Notes: a model not told the origin generated them from the letters alone. A DNA stretch of 64,000 nucleotides from Lachnospiraceae bacterium (GCA_910574745.1 CAJTCE010000014.1:18844-82843); one strand, 5' to 3'. Shown: positions 48,127 to 57,440, counted from the stretch's first letter. Translations and numbers: made by a program.

Positions 48127-49668
48127 TTAGTACTCTCCTCCCTGATAGCTTGCGATCAAATTTGAGAGAACTATATCAAAATTTGTAAAGCTGCTTCTTT
48201 CTCCCCATTCAACAGATTCCAGATCTATCCATGTTTTTACTTTTCCATTTTCTATTTCATTATTTAGTGCCAAAAATGTATCTCTGTCTATTTCCCTGTT
48301 ATCCGTTCTATTTTCATCAAAATAATGCGCCTGTCCATTTTCGTCACTCTTTACAGTGCTTACCAAAACGTGGCAAATTTTTCCGTTTTCCATATAAAAA
48401 TAACCATAACTGTCTATTCCACTGCTACCTCCGTAATTTTTAGCTTCATAATAGATGATTCCCGTACTTTTATCGTGAAAAGCAGTTGTAGTTCTATTAC
48501 AGATATCAAATTCCTTTCCTCTTATGCCATAATAATCCTGCTCTATTTCCTTAATTCCTTCTCCTTCTACCTGATAGAAGTGATTTTCAATGCCATACAT
48601 CCTTTTTACCGTGACCACCAGTTCCAGTCGACCGTCCTGATCAAAATCATAAACACAATAATTATATGTATTTCCTTTTTCTCCCATCCATTCCTCATAG
48701 TTTTCGGCAAAGATTTCCAACTGCTCATATGCAGATAAAACCTGATCTTCTTCATTAATTTCATACCATCGGGCATTTTGTTTTATGTGAGCAAGTTCCC
48801 ACTCGTTAAGCTCCGTTTGCGAAACCTCCTGTCCTCCAATATAAAATTCTAATCCCTCCCGTGCAGCTAACTCCTTCCAGACAAACATATCATCCTGAAA
48901 TTCCAGTTGATGATAGGATAAATGACCAAGTCCCCCATATCCCATATGAATACCGTTTTCCTGTAAATTTTCAAACATCCTGTACCAGAAATCAATCCAG
49001 TAAATTTTATTGTTTTCCCGATGCAGCACCAAAGTACGCCCATCATAAACAGTACGGATTATCAGTTCCTTTTCCCTGTCTCCATCCAAGTCTGTCAGGG
49101 AAACACATTTAATCCAATTGTATGCATACCACATCTGCTCCATAAATTCATAATAATCATTAATTGTTATTTCTTCTGTATAGGGATAACTAATAGAGAA
49201 GCTGCCATCCTCTGCTGTTTTTTCTACACGGTTTTCATAATCCATAGCGGCTGCATAATAAAAACCGGTCTCTCCCCGCAATACAGGCAAATAAATTTGA
49301 AAGGTTTTCCAGTCTTCAGGACTCAAATTAGCCTGTAGCCCATAGTATAACCTGTCTATACATGTGATCGTATAATTCTTCGTTTTTTCTTTCTCTACGC
49401 TGTCAAGCAGATTTTGAAGTACATAATGATCTATTCGAAGGCTGTATTGACCAACCGACTTCTCCAAGTACTTATCAAATTTTTTACAGGCTTCCATTTC
49501 ATCCTGAACACTGATATTTTCTATTAATTCATTTTCCCAACAACATTCTTTTAGCCACATGGGCAAATTACTTTTTGCTTCCTTTGCATGTTCCCCACAA
49601 GCTTGTCCGCATCCTATCAGCAGAATGATAATAAGTGTCAATATCAGAGATTTTGTCTTCTGTCCCAT
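48127..49668 (-). CDS. Lipoprotein with two EF-hand/VCBS-like repeats
   Basis: A 513-residue lipoprotein. The signal peptide ends in LIGC (Cys20). Two short acidic repeats, TDLDGDREKELIIR and YDFDQDGRLELVV, match the calcium-binding pattern of VCBS/EF-hand-like blades and are about 175 residues apart. GGGAGGGG precedes the ATG at 49668; a longer frame from 49710 is rejected. It is placed within the small-gene array and overlaps no neighbour. The role is unknown; a surface-exposed accessory protein is plausible. Confidence 0.7.
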   Translation of the reverse strand: MGQKTKSLILTLIIILLIGCGQACGEHAKEAKSNLPMWLKECCWENELIENISVQDEMEACKKFDKYLEKSVGQYSLRIDHYVLQNLLDSVEKEKTKNYTITCIDRLYYGLQANLSPEDWKTFQIYLPVLRGETGFYYAAAMDYENRVEKTAEDGSFSISYPYTEEITINDYYEFMEQMWYAYNWIKCVSLTDLDGDREKELIIRTVYDGRTLVLHRENNKIYWIDFWYRMFENLQENGIHMGYGGLGHLSYHQLEFQDDMFVWKELAAREGLEFYIGGQEVSQTELNEWELAHIKQNARWYEINEEDQVLSAYEQLEIFAENYEEWMGEKGNTYNYCVYDFDQDGRLELVVTVKRMYGIENHFYQVEGEGIKEIEQDYYGIRGKEFDICNRTTTAFHDKSTGIIYYEAKNYGGSSGIDSYGYFYMENGKICHVLVSTVKSDENGQAHYFDENRTDNREIDRDTFLALNNEIENGKVKTWIDLESVEWGERSSFTNFDIVLSNLIASYQGGEY

Positions 49669-49713
49669 AATGCCCCTCCCTTGAATCATCTTTCTGGCAT
49701 TAATAATCATAGT

Positions 49714-50184
49714 CTATTCACTATATTTTTCCAGATCTTCCGCCCATGGTATGCTTTCTTTTAATTTCTCTATAATATCATCATTTTTGCTGATAACAAC
49801 TGTCATGGAGCTATCCCATGCAACGATTTCCATTTCTGCAAGGGGATGTTGTATAGAAACCGGATTCTGCCATAGCCCGGTATTGCCATCTGCATATGGT
49901 AGTTTACTTTTTAAAACTTCCTGCTGACTTATATCCTTGGAGAATGCTGAAAAAACACCCCATATCCATTGAAAATCCTCATTTTCAACCATATTTGTCA
50001 GCTCATCTCCCGTTATCCAACAATATTCTCCGGATAGCTTTTTGGCATAATCCAAATTTTGGGGATAGCACACATGTCCAGTAATCAGCCAATTATACTC
50101 CTTTTGAACATTTCCGATTGACGCAAAAAGTTCTTTCAAATATGTAAAATATTTTTCCCCTTTATCTATTATCACGCCTTTCAA
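49714..50184 (-). CDS. Hypothetical protein, 156 residues, DUF2691-like
   Basis: A soluble 156-residue protein starting with TTG at 50184 behind GGAGG. The pattern YNWLITGH, WITGDELTNMV and FQWIWGVFSAFS resembles the DUF2691 family as I remember it; this needs a profile check. It sits in the small-gene array 45 bp upstream of the lipoprotein gene. An immunity role is possible by context only. Confidence 0.6.
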   Translation of the reverse strand: MKGVIIDKGEKYFTYLKELFASIGNVQKEYNWLITGHVCYPQNLDYAKKLSGEYCWITGDELTNMVENEDFQWIWGVFSAFSKDISQQEVLKSKLPYADGNTGLWQNPVSIQHPLAEMEIVAWDSSMTVVISKNDDIIEKLKESIPWAEDLEKYSE

Positions 50185-50330
50185 TGGTCAGACCTCCTGC
50201 GATTCAACCTCTATAGAAATTTCTTTGCATAAAATTTTGCCCTCTAAGGGCCACGCAGAAATTTTACAGCAAAATAGTTCTCTATGGTTTTCAACTTTTC
50301 TTTTTTATCCGTTAAGATTTTAAAATTACT

Positions 50331-50876
50331 TCAAGGCCTGAAGGTTCTTAAAGCATCTATCGTCTGCCCTATCAGCTCATCCAATGACCAGCCCAACATT
50401 TCCGCTCCTCTTTCAATTACTTCCCTTGAGCAGCCTGCCGCAAAGCCTTTGCTCTTAAACTTTTTCTTTACTGATTTCACTTCCAGATCCTGCACGCTTT
50501 TAGAGGGCCTCATAATAACCACTGCACCGATAAGTCCGGTCAGTTCATCTATGGCATACAAAACTTTTTCCATTTTATGTTCCGGCTTAATATCAACGGT
50601 AATTCCGTATCCATGGCTTGTCACAGCATGAATAATCCGCTCATCTATCCCTCGCTCCCGCAGGATTTCCTGCTCTTTGATGCAGTGCTGTTCGGGATAC
50701 ATTTCAAAATCCAAGTCATGCAAAATGCCTACTACCTCCCAAAACTCCTCTTCATCTTCGTACCCTAATTTACCGGCAAAATATTTCATTGTTTTTCCTA
50801 CAATTTCGGCATGCTCCAGATGAAATTCATCTTTATTATATTCTGTCAATAATTTCCATGCTTCTTCTCTGTTCAT
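50331..50876 (-). CDS. HD-domain hydrolase
   Basis: A 181-residue HD-type metal phosphohydrolase. Motif residues include HLEHAEIVGKTM, the HD pair in GILHDLDFEMYPEQH and the helical AIDELTGLIGAVVIMRP segment, as in clostridial HDIG proteins of this size. GGAGG precedes the ATG. It is an ordinary-looking gene lodged in the accessory array and may be a cargo or the ancestral neighbour. Substrate, possibly a nucleotide, is not known. Confidence 0.82.
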   Translation of the reverse strand: MNREEAWKLLTEYNKDEFHLEHAEIVGKTMKYFAGKLGYEDEEEFWEVVGILHDLDFEMYPEQHCIKEQEILRERGIDERIIHAVTSHGYGITVDIKPEHKMEKVLYAIDELTGLIGAVVIMRPSKSVQDLEVKSVKKKFKSKGFAAGCSREVIERGAEMLGWSLDELIGQTIDALRTFRP

Positions 50877-50926
50877 TTTGTCTACCTCCGTAATTTTATT
50901 GATTTTCTTAATTATGTTGCCATATG

Positions 50927-51286
50927 CTAATTATCATAGTGAAACTTTTGGTACATTATTTGCGCTTTATCATAAGCCTTCTCTATTATCTCTTTGTTTG
51001 CTGATAGCAAAAGCCATTGCCTAGCTTGCGAGAAGTTAAAACCAAATGCACTCTCATAATGTACTAAAAAATCATATGCTCTTTTTATAATATTACCAGC
51101 GTCAACCGTCTCAGGATTGCTGATTTTTATCCAATCATTAAATATTGATTTATCCATAGGTTGTCCATCTGCCCATAGTTCAGGAGAAATTGCTCCTAAA
51201 AATCCTCCTAAATCATCCTCTTGGCATTCACTATAGCCCTGATCTAAAATATAGAAAAAAATCAGGAACGACTGCATTATTTTCAT
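50927..51286 (-). CDS. Small hypothetical protein, candidate immunity gene
   Basis: A 119-residue protein with the acidic-aromatic run EDDLGGFLGAISPELWADGQPMD, no recognised family. GAGG lies 9 nt before the ATG at 51286, which directly follows the stop of the preceding small gene. Size, isolation and position in the array support a candidate immunity role; a TTG at 51301 is the alternative start. Confidence 0.58.
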   Translation of the reverse strand: MKIMQSFLIFFYILDQGYSECQEDDLGGFLGAISPELWADGQPMDKSIFNDWIKISNPETVDAGNIIKRAYDFLVHYESAFGFNFSQARQWLLLSANKEIIEKAYDKAQIMYQKFHYDN

Positions 51287-51287
51287 T

Positions 51288-51668
51288 TTATATCGCCTCA
51301 ATATATAAATTTTTACTTAACCATTTCATAAGAATTTTGAAAACCATTTGACTGGAACGCACATCGGAATACACTAAAAATAATACATGAATCCCTATAT
51401 TCAACTTCTTAGCATCATATATTTGAACAAGAGACTCGTAATACTCCTCATCCATACCAATATACAATTTTTCAAACTTGCTTACTTCTTTAAATTCTTT
51501 TTCCTTAATATCAGAACAAGTAATTCCGCATTCGTCTGTTATTTCGAAGGCAAAACCGGCAAAGCTACTTTTATCTCTGGTATATCTAATTTCGCAATAC
51601 ATTGCATTGTCATTATCAAGAACACTTTTGTAAGGTGTTGTCACAAGCTTATTACATTCTATTACCAT
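51288..51668 (-). CDS. Small hypothetical protein, candidate immunity gene
   Basis: A 126-residue protein with mixed alpha/beta character and no recognised motif. AAGGA lies before the ATG at 51668; an in-frame start at 51734 is also possible but adds a basic segment with no ribosome site. It is directly followed by the next small gene with a 1-bp gap, so the two are coupled. Confidence 0.55.
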   Translation of the reverse strand: MVIECNKLVTTPYKSVLDNDNAMYCEIRYTRDKSSFAGFAFEITDECGITCSDIKEKEFKEVSKFEKLYIGMDEEYYESLVQIYDAKKLNIGIHVLFLVYSDVRSSQMVFKILMKWLSKNLYIEAI

Positions 51669-51740
51669 ATCTTTCTTCCTTGAAAATATTCTCTTCCTAA
51701 ACAGTTGCAAAATAAAACACATCAAACTGGACATTGCCTT

Positions 51741-52235
51741 CTACTCTGCTATCTCTTCATACATGGTTACACACAATCCAAGTTCTCCCATTAAATCATT
51801 ATCAAGTTTAACCACAATTTTTCTATCGGGAAACAAATCTTTAACTCTGCTTTTCCAGAAATATACTATTGCATTTGCAAACTGAATCAATATGTTATCA
51901 TTATCCATAAATTTCGATTCGCCCACAAAAAAATCTCCTATACTCCATGTATTAACACTCATCTCTATAGCTTTTTTATCATTATGATACTGTTCCTCCA
52001 ATTCGCTGATATTTTCAAAAGAGGCTTCTTTATTGCAATTCCAGAATTGTTCAATAAATATATAATCCTTTACTTGTATTAACTGGGGACAGAATAAATA
52101 CGCTGCAGCTATCAACCCATCAATTTTGCATTTACATGTTGCATATTGAGCCAAATCAGTGCACCAGTTTGCATCCTCAATTTCATTAATTACATTGCTG
52201 TTAATTACGCTTTCAAAGATTTTAATATTTTCCAT
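51741..52235 (-). CDS. Small hypothetical protein, candidate immunity gene
   Basis: A 164-residue acidic protein with several Trp and Cys residues (WCTDLAQYATCKCKIDG), family not recognised. GGAGG lies 8 nt before the ATG at 52235. It shares the array's low GC content and has no paralogue in the window. Confidence 0.58.
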   Translation of the reverse strand: MENIKIFESVINSNVINEIEDANWCTDLAQYATCKCKIDGLIAAAYLFCPQLIQVKDYIFIEQFWNCNKEASFENISELEEQYHNDKKAIEMSVNTWSIGDFFVGESKFMDNDNILIQFANAIVYFWKSRVKDLFPDRKIVVKLDNDLMGELGLCVTMYEEIAE

Positions 52236-52287
52236 AATTATTTCCTCCACAATCGCATTAACTTTTGAAACTGCCTTTTAAAAATAA

Positions 52288-52329
52288 CGGAATCATCCAT
52301 GGTTAAATACTATCACAATCACAGATTTT
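52288..52329 (-). pseudogene. Remnant of the zinc-ribbon gene
   Basis: The minus strand reads KICDCDSI-stop-PWMIP and matches the CDCDSIQPWLIP segment of the intact gene at 47847-48086. Nothing of its flanks is kept. It is the scar of a second copy. Confidence 0.75.
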
Positions 52330-52342
52330 GGCCCTCTGACCA

Positions 52343-52918
52343 TTACTTTTTTTCTAATATATAAACTCCTTTTCCTTCCCTTATTTTGTATAATTTCAGG
52401 TCGTTAGTTAATTCAATATGTTTCTTGAGAATCCATAGTATTACATTTTTAGAATTTTCAATTGTGTCTATTATATTTCCATTATAATGAATATCTGTCT
52501 CCAATCCTATTCCTATCATTTCAAACGGAATGTCAATTGCTTTATCCGCTTCTAAAATTGCTTGCAATAAATCTTTATAAAATTCATGATTGTCCAATGT
52601 TATCTTATCACAATCTAACATTGGATACCCTTCTGTATTAACCCACACTTCATAGAGATAATGATTTTCCATTTTTTCAATAAAAATTCCCATATCTTTA
52701 ACAAGTGGCCTTTTCAGCTTGATCACAACAATATGCCGAGCATCTAATATGGTTTCAAATTGTTTAAAAGAATCAATTTTCTTCTCATTCTCCCACATCC
52801 AATTATCTATGCTACTCATAGACTCTATGCTTACGCTGTATTGGTTTAATAGTTTTGAAACTATATCTGAATTTAACATTTTATTACACAAAAGATTTAT
52901 ATCCAACGCTATGGCCAT
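52343..52918 (-). CDS. Small hypothetical protein, candidate immunity gene
   Basis: A 191-residue protein without recognised motifs; it begins MAIALDINLLCNKM. GGAGG precedes the ATG at 52918, so an in-frame upstream codon at 52978 is not needed. It is 63 bp from the neighbouring small gene and just downstream of it in transcription. Confidence 0.58.
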   Translation of the reverse strand: MAIALDINLLCNKMLNSDIVSKLLNQYSVSIESMSSIDNWMWENEKKIDSFKQFETILDARHIVVIKLKRPLVKDMGIFIEKMENHYLYEVWVNTEGYPMLDCDKITLDNHEFYKDLLQAILEADKAIDIPFEMIGIGLETDIHYNGNIIDTIENSKNVILWILKKHIELTNDLKLYKIREGKGVYILEKK

Positions 52919-52981
52919 AGAGTACCTCCATATGTAACTGCTTCTATGTATTTTTCCGATCTGTTCCCCTGTTAACAATTA

Positions 52982-53314
52982 TTATACTATTTTTAAGTGC
53001 TTACATCTAAAGGCAAACAAATCATTCTCACATTCTTTGACTGCATATCGTGTATCTTCATGTTGCCATTCCGCTATAGAATCAATTTTAATAAATACTT
53101 TGAGCAAATTATCAATATTCCCCAGAGTCAAATTACTAACTCCTTCAAAAATAATATTCAAATGCTCTTCTATATCCCAACATGGAAAATTTACAAGCGA
53201 AAGTTCTAAATTGTATTTTCCGCATTCTTCTCCACTAATTTCTCTAAAAAGATTTATTGATTTAATATATCCGTATTTTTTTTGCATTTCATAAATCGTG
53301 TCTATTTCCTTCAT
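52982..53314 (-). CDS. Small hypothetical protein, candidate immunity gene
   Basis: A protein of about 110 residues starting MKEIDTIYEM at 53314, with GGAGG 12 nt upstream. Mixed alpha/beta, acidic, no recognised family. Immediately upstream lies the decayed copy of an immunity-family gene, so this is a separate module of the array. Confidence 0.55.
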   Translation of the reverse strand: MKEIDTIYEMQKKYGYIKSINLFREISGEECGKYNLELSLVNFPCWDIEEHLNIIFEGVSNLTLGNIDNLLKVFIKIDSIAEWQHEDTRYAVKECENDLFAFRCKHLKIV

Positions 53315-53344
53315 GGCATATGCTCTCCTCCAAAAATAATGTTT

Positions 53345-53565
53345 CATAATACCACCAGTTTTCACAAACCCTCTTCATATAATACCTGTATCCATTTGTT
53401 TCTATAAAATATCTGCCTCATTGCTTTTCCAATAAATTCAATAAAAACAACACATTCTTCATTTCTATCAATAACATCTAATTTCTACTCCGATCTTGTA
53501 GACAAATTTATTCCTGCTACATTCTGAATTTCTTCATAATAAAATGTAAATTCTGTAGTTTGAAG
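53345..53565 (-). pseudogene. Decayed copy of array immunity family A (C-terminal part)
   Basis: The reading frames give VIDRNEE, an internal stop, then RYFIETNGYRYYMKRVCENWWYYET, matching the gene at 54062-54790 (AIDRNEE; YFIEAYGCRYYTEKICENWWYFEA). Frames are broken, so it is not functional. Confidence 0.8.
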
Positions 53566-53576
53566 TAGCAAATACT

Positions 53577-54008
53577 TTATTGTGTTTGATTAATAGATAA
53601 AAAGTATTGCAACGGATTTTTACAGTATTGATTAGCTCTTGACTGTTTCATAACTTCTATCATAATTTCTAGTCTTGGCAAATATACCTTGTTTTCAACT
53701 AAAAAACATGCTTTAACATCCTGTACATATTTTATTATTTGGATAAAGTCATTTTTACTTAAAGTACGTAAATCCAACCTACAGCTTATTTCCTCCAACT
53801 TATCTTCTTGATAAATGAACTCAATACAGGTTTCATCGGTTTTTCCGTACTGAACAATATTTTCTGACCAGCTTTTCTCACGTTCAAGAAAATCAATGCT
53901 AATTATTGGACAAGATGTTCCTTCCCATGAAATTATTTCATCGTAACTTAATTCATTAACGTTTTCCCTTGAAGGTATGATATTGCACTGAAATTGCCAT
54001 ATTGCCAT
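53577..54008 (-). CDS. Small hypothetical protein, candidate immunity gene
   Basis: A 143-residue protein beginning MAIWQFQCNIIPSREN, no recognised family, predicted alpha/beta. AGGAGAGGAG precedes the ATG at 54008 at a slightly long spacing. It sits between two decayed copies of the same immunity family, so it was probably inserted or retained when those copies were shuffled. Confidence 0.58.
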   Translation of the reverse strand: MAIWQFQCNIIPSRENVNELSYDEIISWEGTSCPIISIDFLEREKSWSENIVQYGKTDETCIEFIYQEDKLEEISCRLDLRTLSKNDFIQIIKYVQDVKACFLVENKVYLPRLEIMIEVMKQSRANQYCKNPLQYFLSINQTQ

Positions 54009-54061
54009 ATTTACACTTCTCCTCTCCTAATTGAACCACAGCAAATCATCACTCCAATATT

Positions 54062-54790
54062 TATGTTAATCATACAATGCTTCAAAATACCACCAGTTTT
54101 CACATATCTTCTCCGTATAATATCTGCATCCATATGCTTCTATAAAATATCCGTCTCCCTGCTTTTCTGTTGGCTTGAAACTTTTTTGCCACTCCACCCT
54201 ATTGGCAAATCATTCTCTACATAATAAATCCCCCTGCTTTTCCACCGTATTTAGTAAAAATAATACTTTCGTCAATTGATTCATCCTCTTCGTTTCTATC
54301 AATGGCATCGAACTTCCACTCCAAATTATTGAACAAGTTCTCTACATCCTGATTCCCGATGTCTTCATAGTAAATAATAAATTTTTTATCCTCATTTCTT
54401 CTCCGTTTATCTCCTGTAATTCTAGCTGAATAATTATTTTTCTCCACAAATTCTTTTACGGAAACAAACAACATCAAAAGGCAATTCAAACATAGATAAA
54501 TTATTTTCCATTATCTTCATAATGGATGATACTACGAAATATTTACATTCTCCACTTTTTAAGACAGTAATATTTTTATTTGTATTTCCAATTTTTTGTG
54601 TAATATAATCAATATCCTCCTGCGTTGTCTCCAAAATTTCCATATCATTCATTGCTACAGGCATTTCAACATACAAAACATCTCCAAAATAAATATCCAA
54701 ATTGCAGACTTCATTATTACCTATACTTCTTAATAGCATCTGTCTGTGTGATACTGTATAATACCATAACTTAAATAATCTTTTGTCCAT
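54062..54790 (-). pseudogene. Immunity family A gene broken by two frameshifts
   Basis: The start at 54790 has GAGGTG upstream. The first 118 codons end in a premature stop near 54434; the following frame (VKEFVEKNNYSARITGDKRR) continues to a second break near 54230, where a small deletion turns KYGGKAMSNYWE into KYGGKAGGF-stop. The original C-terminus (GDGYFIEAYGCRYYTEKICENWWYFEA) persists to about 54062. Related pieces are at 53345-53565 and 58365-58530. The full protein would have had about 240 residues. Family unknown. Confidence 0.75.
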
Positions 54791-54807
54791 AATTACACAC
54801 CTCTTCC

Positions 54808-55030
54808 TTAAAATTCAAATGGATTAGGGGCAATTTCTCCGTTTTGATACCACGTTATTCTTTCCCATGCACTTGGTGTCATTTTTATTTGCAATAACTC
54901 CCAATCCGTTGCTCCTCCCATATTTCCTACTGCACGTTATACCGCTGACATAAGATTATTTATGCCGTCTAAATTAACTATAATCTCCACATCACTGTTT
55001 GGCTAAAGTTCCTGCAGTCCGTTAATACAG
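54808..55030 (-). pseudogene. Toxin tip remnant (C-terminal end)
   Basis: The minus strand reads DGINNLMSAV, a stop, RAVGNMGGATDWELLQIKMT and then AWERITWYQNGEIAPNPFEF before a TAA at 54808. The sequence has the look of an RHS-toxin C-terminal tip and ends 18 bp before an immunity-family gene, as in toxin-immunity pairs. It has no start and an internal stop. Confidence 0.6.
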
Positions 55031-55147
55031 TAATCATAGGCTCCACATTTATTTTACTTTTCTCTACAATTTCTACTTATTTTTTACCCATTTAGATTCC
55101 GAACAAAAATATGTAACAATCAAATTACAAATATGTCAAAACTTCTA
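55031..55147. other. Gene-free stretch in the array
   Basis: No coding potential recognised; AT-rich. Confidence 0.35.
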
Positions 55148-55355
55148 TTATTCATATTTTGATGCAATTTCCAATCCATCTCTTATATGGAAAAGTATCT
55201 CTTCAACGGAATCCTCATTACAATCATACCATACAAATACATATTCAAAAATATCATTTATACTTGACAATATTTCCATTTTTACGTATCTATAGGGTGC
55301 AAAATAGGGCTGATTAACAATTATTTCCCCTATGCAATTATTAAATTCTATATTC
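55148..55355 (-). pseudogene. Immunity-like fragment fused to an RHS remnant
   Basis: An open frame of about 69 codons (IEFNNCIGEIIVNQPYFAPY, later VFVWYDCNEDSVEEIL) ends at a TAA near 55148. It has no start: its 5' side joins directly to the pre-toxin remnant at 55359. It reads as the 3' part of a small gene whose front was deleted. Confidence 0.55.
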
Positions 55356-55358
55356 GTC

Positions 55359-55530
55359 CCCCCGATTTACCCCATTCACTTCATTCTTCGTTATCCGGTT
55401 TGACGCCATAGATACCGCGACTGCCCCGTCTCCCGCCTTTGCCGTCGCTATTTCAGCAGCCCTGCCTGTCTGGTTCTGGGCATTCCTCGTCCCGTTTCTT
55501 GCTGCATCCGCTATGGCAGAAAAGGTAATG
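55359..55530 (-). pseudogene. Pre-toxin remnant of an RHS-type toxin, copy 2
   Basis: About 170 bp are nearly identical to 62582-62753 inside the intact toxin tail (encoding DAARNGTRNAQNQTGRAAE and TKNEVNGVNRG). Both flanks diverge sharply. It marks the scar of a lost toxin tail. Confidence 0.88.
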
Positions 55531-55827
55531 TAAAGAACTTTGCTTACCGTTTTTTAGAAGTATTATAGAAAGCATAAAATTTAATAATTCCTTTATCATT
55601 ATCATTCGAGGTAATCTAATTTTTACTTGATTAAGATATATGTATACCAATATCGGTAGATTTTAAAAGTACATCCTTATGAAGCTTTATTAAAATCATA
55701 TTTTTACGACCAATACCAAAAAGAAATCTTTTGCTAATTAAAACTTAACTTTTCATATCTGTTTTCTTTTATAAAATTAAGTCAGCCACAAGCCTATGCG
55801 CTCCAAACACCCTGATTTTATTGTGTC
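55531..55827. other. Gene-free AT-rich stretch
   Basis: No gene, repeat or hairpin that I can support. Confidence 0.35.
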
Positions 55828-56238
55828 CTATAATAATGCATTGTATAATTCCATATAATTAGGACCTGAAAGAGGTTCTATTTCTATTTCTTTTTCTGTT
55901 TGAATAAATATTGTATATAAACTATTTCCCTCTTTCTCTTCTATAAGTACAGAAATAACGCAATCATTACCAAACTTAGTTTTTATTTTTTCGATCCCCC
56001 TATTAATAGTGTCGTATAAACTTACTATTTCCTCCATCTCAAAAAAAGCATTTTCTTTATTAAATATATCGCTCAATAAAGACACTGGTAAATCTGTATC
56101 TCCTCCAATACTATTAAGTTTTATGTCCTTTAATAGAAATCGTATTGTATATTTTTTGGTCCTTCGCTCCCCATCATATTTAATTAGTAATTTAGCATTA
56201 ATTTCCGCTAAGAATCTTGGCAATCTCTGCAATATCAT
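55828..56238 (-). CDS. Candidate immunity protein of the Fic/Doc-like tip
   Basis: A 136-residue protein. GGGAG lies 5 nt before the ATG at 56238 and the gene starts inside the last 41 bp of the Fic-like frame, a classic coupled toxin-immunity overlap. It is alpha/beta and acidic, with no recognised family. If the Fic-like tip is dead through frameshift, this gene is an orphan that could still neutralise related toxins. Confidence 0.68.
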   Translation of the reverse strand: MILQRLPRFLAEINAKLLIKYDGERRTKKYTIRFLLKDIKLNSIGGDTDLPVSLLSDIFNKENAFFEMEEIVSLYDTINRGIEKIKTKFGNDCVISVLIEEKEGNSLYTIFIQTEKEIEIEPLSGPNYMELYNALL

Positions 56239-56560
56239 CTATTCTCCCTTCCGCTATATCATATATTAAATTCCATTTCTGTGAATCAAGTAATGTATTA
56301 TTTAAGCCCCGCTTATCTAACAGCATATTTAATGTATCAAAAGCACTTCTTTTATTTCCATTCATGAAAGTATGATCTGTAATGCTCCTTACTATTACTC
56401 CTACTTGTTTATATGGATCATCATAATTATGAAGCTGAATTAAGTATATTTTCTATACTGTTATTCATTTCAACCCCATTCGAATATTGTCTATTTATAT
56501 CAATAATATCTTCTGCTATTTCATCCATATTATCAACAATATTCCTATTAGCCCCCCAGC
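56198..56560 (-). pseudogene. Fic/Doc-like toxin tip, frameshifted
   Basis: The minus strand encodes GVIVRSITDHTFMNGNKRSA, containing a Fic/Doc motif (H-x-F-x-x-G-N-K-R), then LNMLLDKRGLNN and a TAA at 56198. Upstream, ANRNIVDNMDEIAEDIIDIN is in another frame; a single shift near 56450 separates the halves. Fic enzymes transfer AMP or phosphate to target proteins. The position after a pre-toxin remnant makes this the toxic tip of an RHS-type toxin. Confidence 0.75.
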
Positions 56561-57003
56561 CGCATCATCCGCCCCATAGCAGCCTTCTTTGCGATATCCT
56601 TCTGCTCTCTACCTGCCAGTGCAGGATTCTTTTTTCGGCATGACATACGGTCTCAATGCTGAGCCCGCTATTGCAGCCAATCCTGTGCTCAAATAATAGA
56701 TGGTGTCATTTCCGTCATACAGCGTATCCCTTACGTAATTCCTTATCTGTGTAGTCCGGTCATTTTAAGCCCCAGTTTTATCTCATTGATCCCCTGCTCT
56801 ATATCGGAAACCCCTGAGAGACCCGTGATAGTCCCAGCCGTTATTCCTCCAAGTCCGATTCCAAAATGGAATGTGGCTGCCCCTGCAAGCGTAAGGATAG
56901 CCCTTTCTGTCATCTTAAAGCCTCCTACCAGTATCAGCCCGGAACCTTCCAGTATCCTCTCCATGTCATTGTTTGGCAGAAACTTTGTTACTATCTTGGG
57001 CAT
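56545..57003 (-). pseudogene. Pre-toxin remnant, copy 3 (leads into the Fic-like tip)
   Basis: Similar to 61895-62310 of the intact tail: GLILVGGFKMTERAILTLAG matches GLILTGITKMTGGTLLGLAG, and the later stretch encodes the same MPKKNPALAGG-type segment with frame breaks. Several frameshifts make it non-functional. It and the Fic-like tip together are a decayed toxin-tail module. Confidence 0.82.
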
Positions 57004-57074
57004 TTCTTTAAATCAATTCTAAGCCCATTTACAAAGGTTTTCTACATTACATTTTTATAAAACCAATATTGATA

Positions 57075-57440
57075 TTATTCTCTGGCAATAGAAACTTCAA
57101 ATTCATTTAATATAGCATCTCTAAGCATATCACACAATATTTTTAAAATTATACCAGCTTTTTTACTTATTACACGGTTGTCTATTGACTCAAATTGTTT
57201 TAATGCCAAATGCAAATCTTGAATTATCCAAGGGCTTTCTTCGTACCATCCCAAGTACATATTATAATAATAAGCCAGTCCTTTCCATCCTTCCTTATCA
57301 GGCTTCATTAAACTCATTATCTGGTCAAAATAACCCTCCCACATAACAAAAATTTCCGTGTCATATCCTTTTTTACAGATAAATTGAATTTCTGGTTCTC
57401 CTTCAAAGCCATTATAATAATTATTATTAATATATTTCAT
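57075..57440 (-). CDS. Small hypothetical protein, candidate immunity gene
   Basis: A 121-residue protein rich in Tyr and Trp (YYNMYLGWYEESPWI), no recognised family. GGGAG precedes the ATG at 57440. It lies between two pre-toxin remnants, downstream of the one at 57500-57850, so it was probably the immunity gene of that lost toxin. Confidence 0.6.
   Translation of the reverse strand: MKYINNNYYNGFEGEPEIQFICKKGYDTEIFVMWEGYFDQIMSLMKPDKEGWKGLAYYYNMYLGWYEESPWIIQDLHLALKQFESIDNRVISKKAGIILKILCDMLRDAILNEFEVSIARE

Noticed and set aside
55453..55650. 65-codon minus-strand open frame
   Set aside because: It overlaps the pre-toxin remnant in another frame and has no ribosome site.
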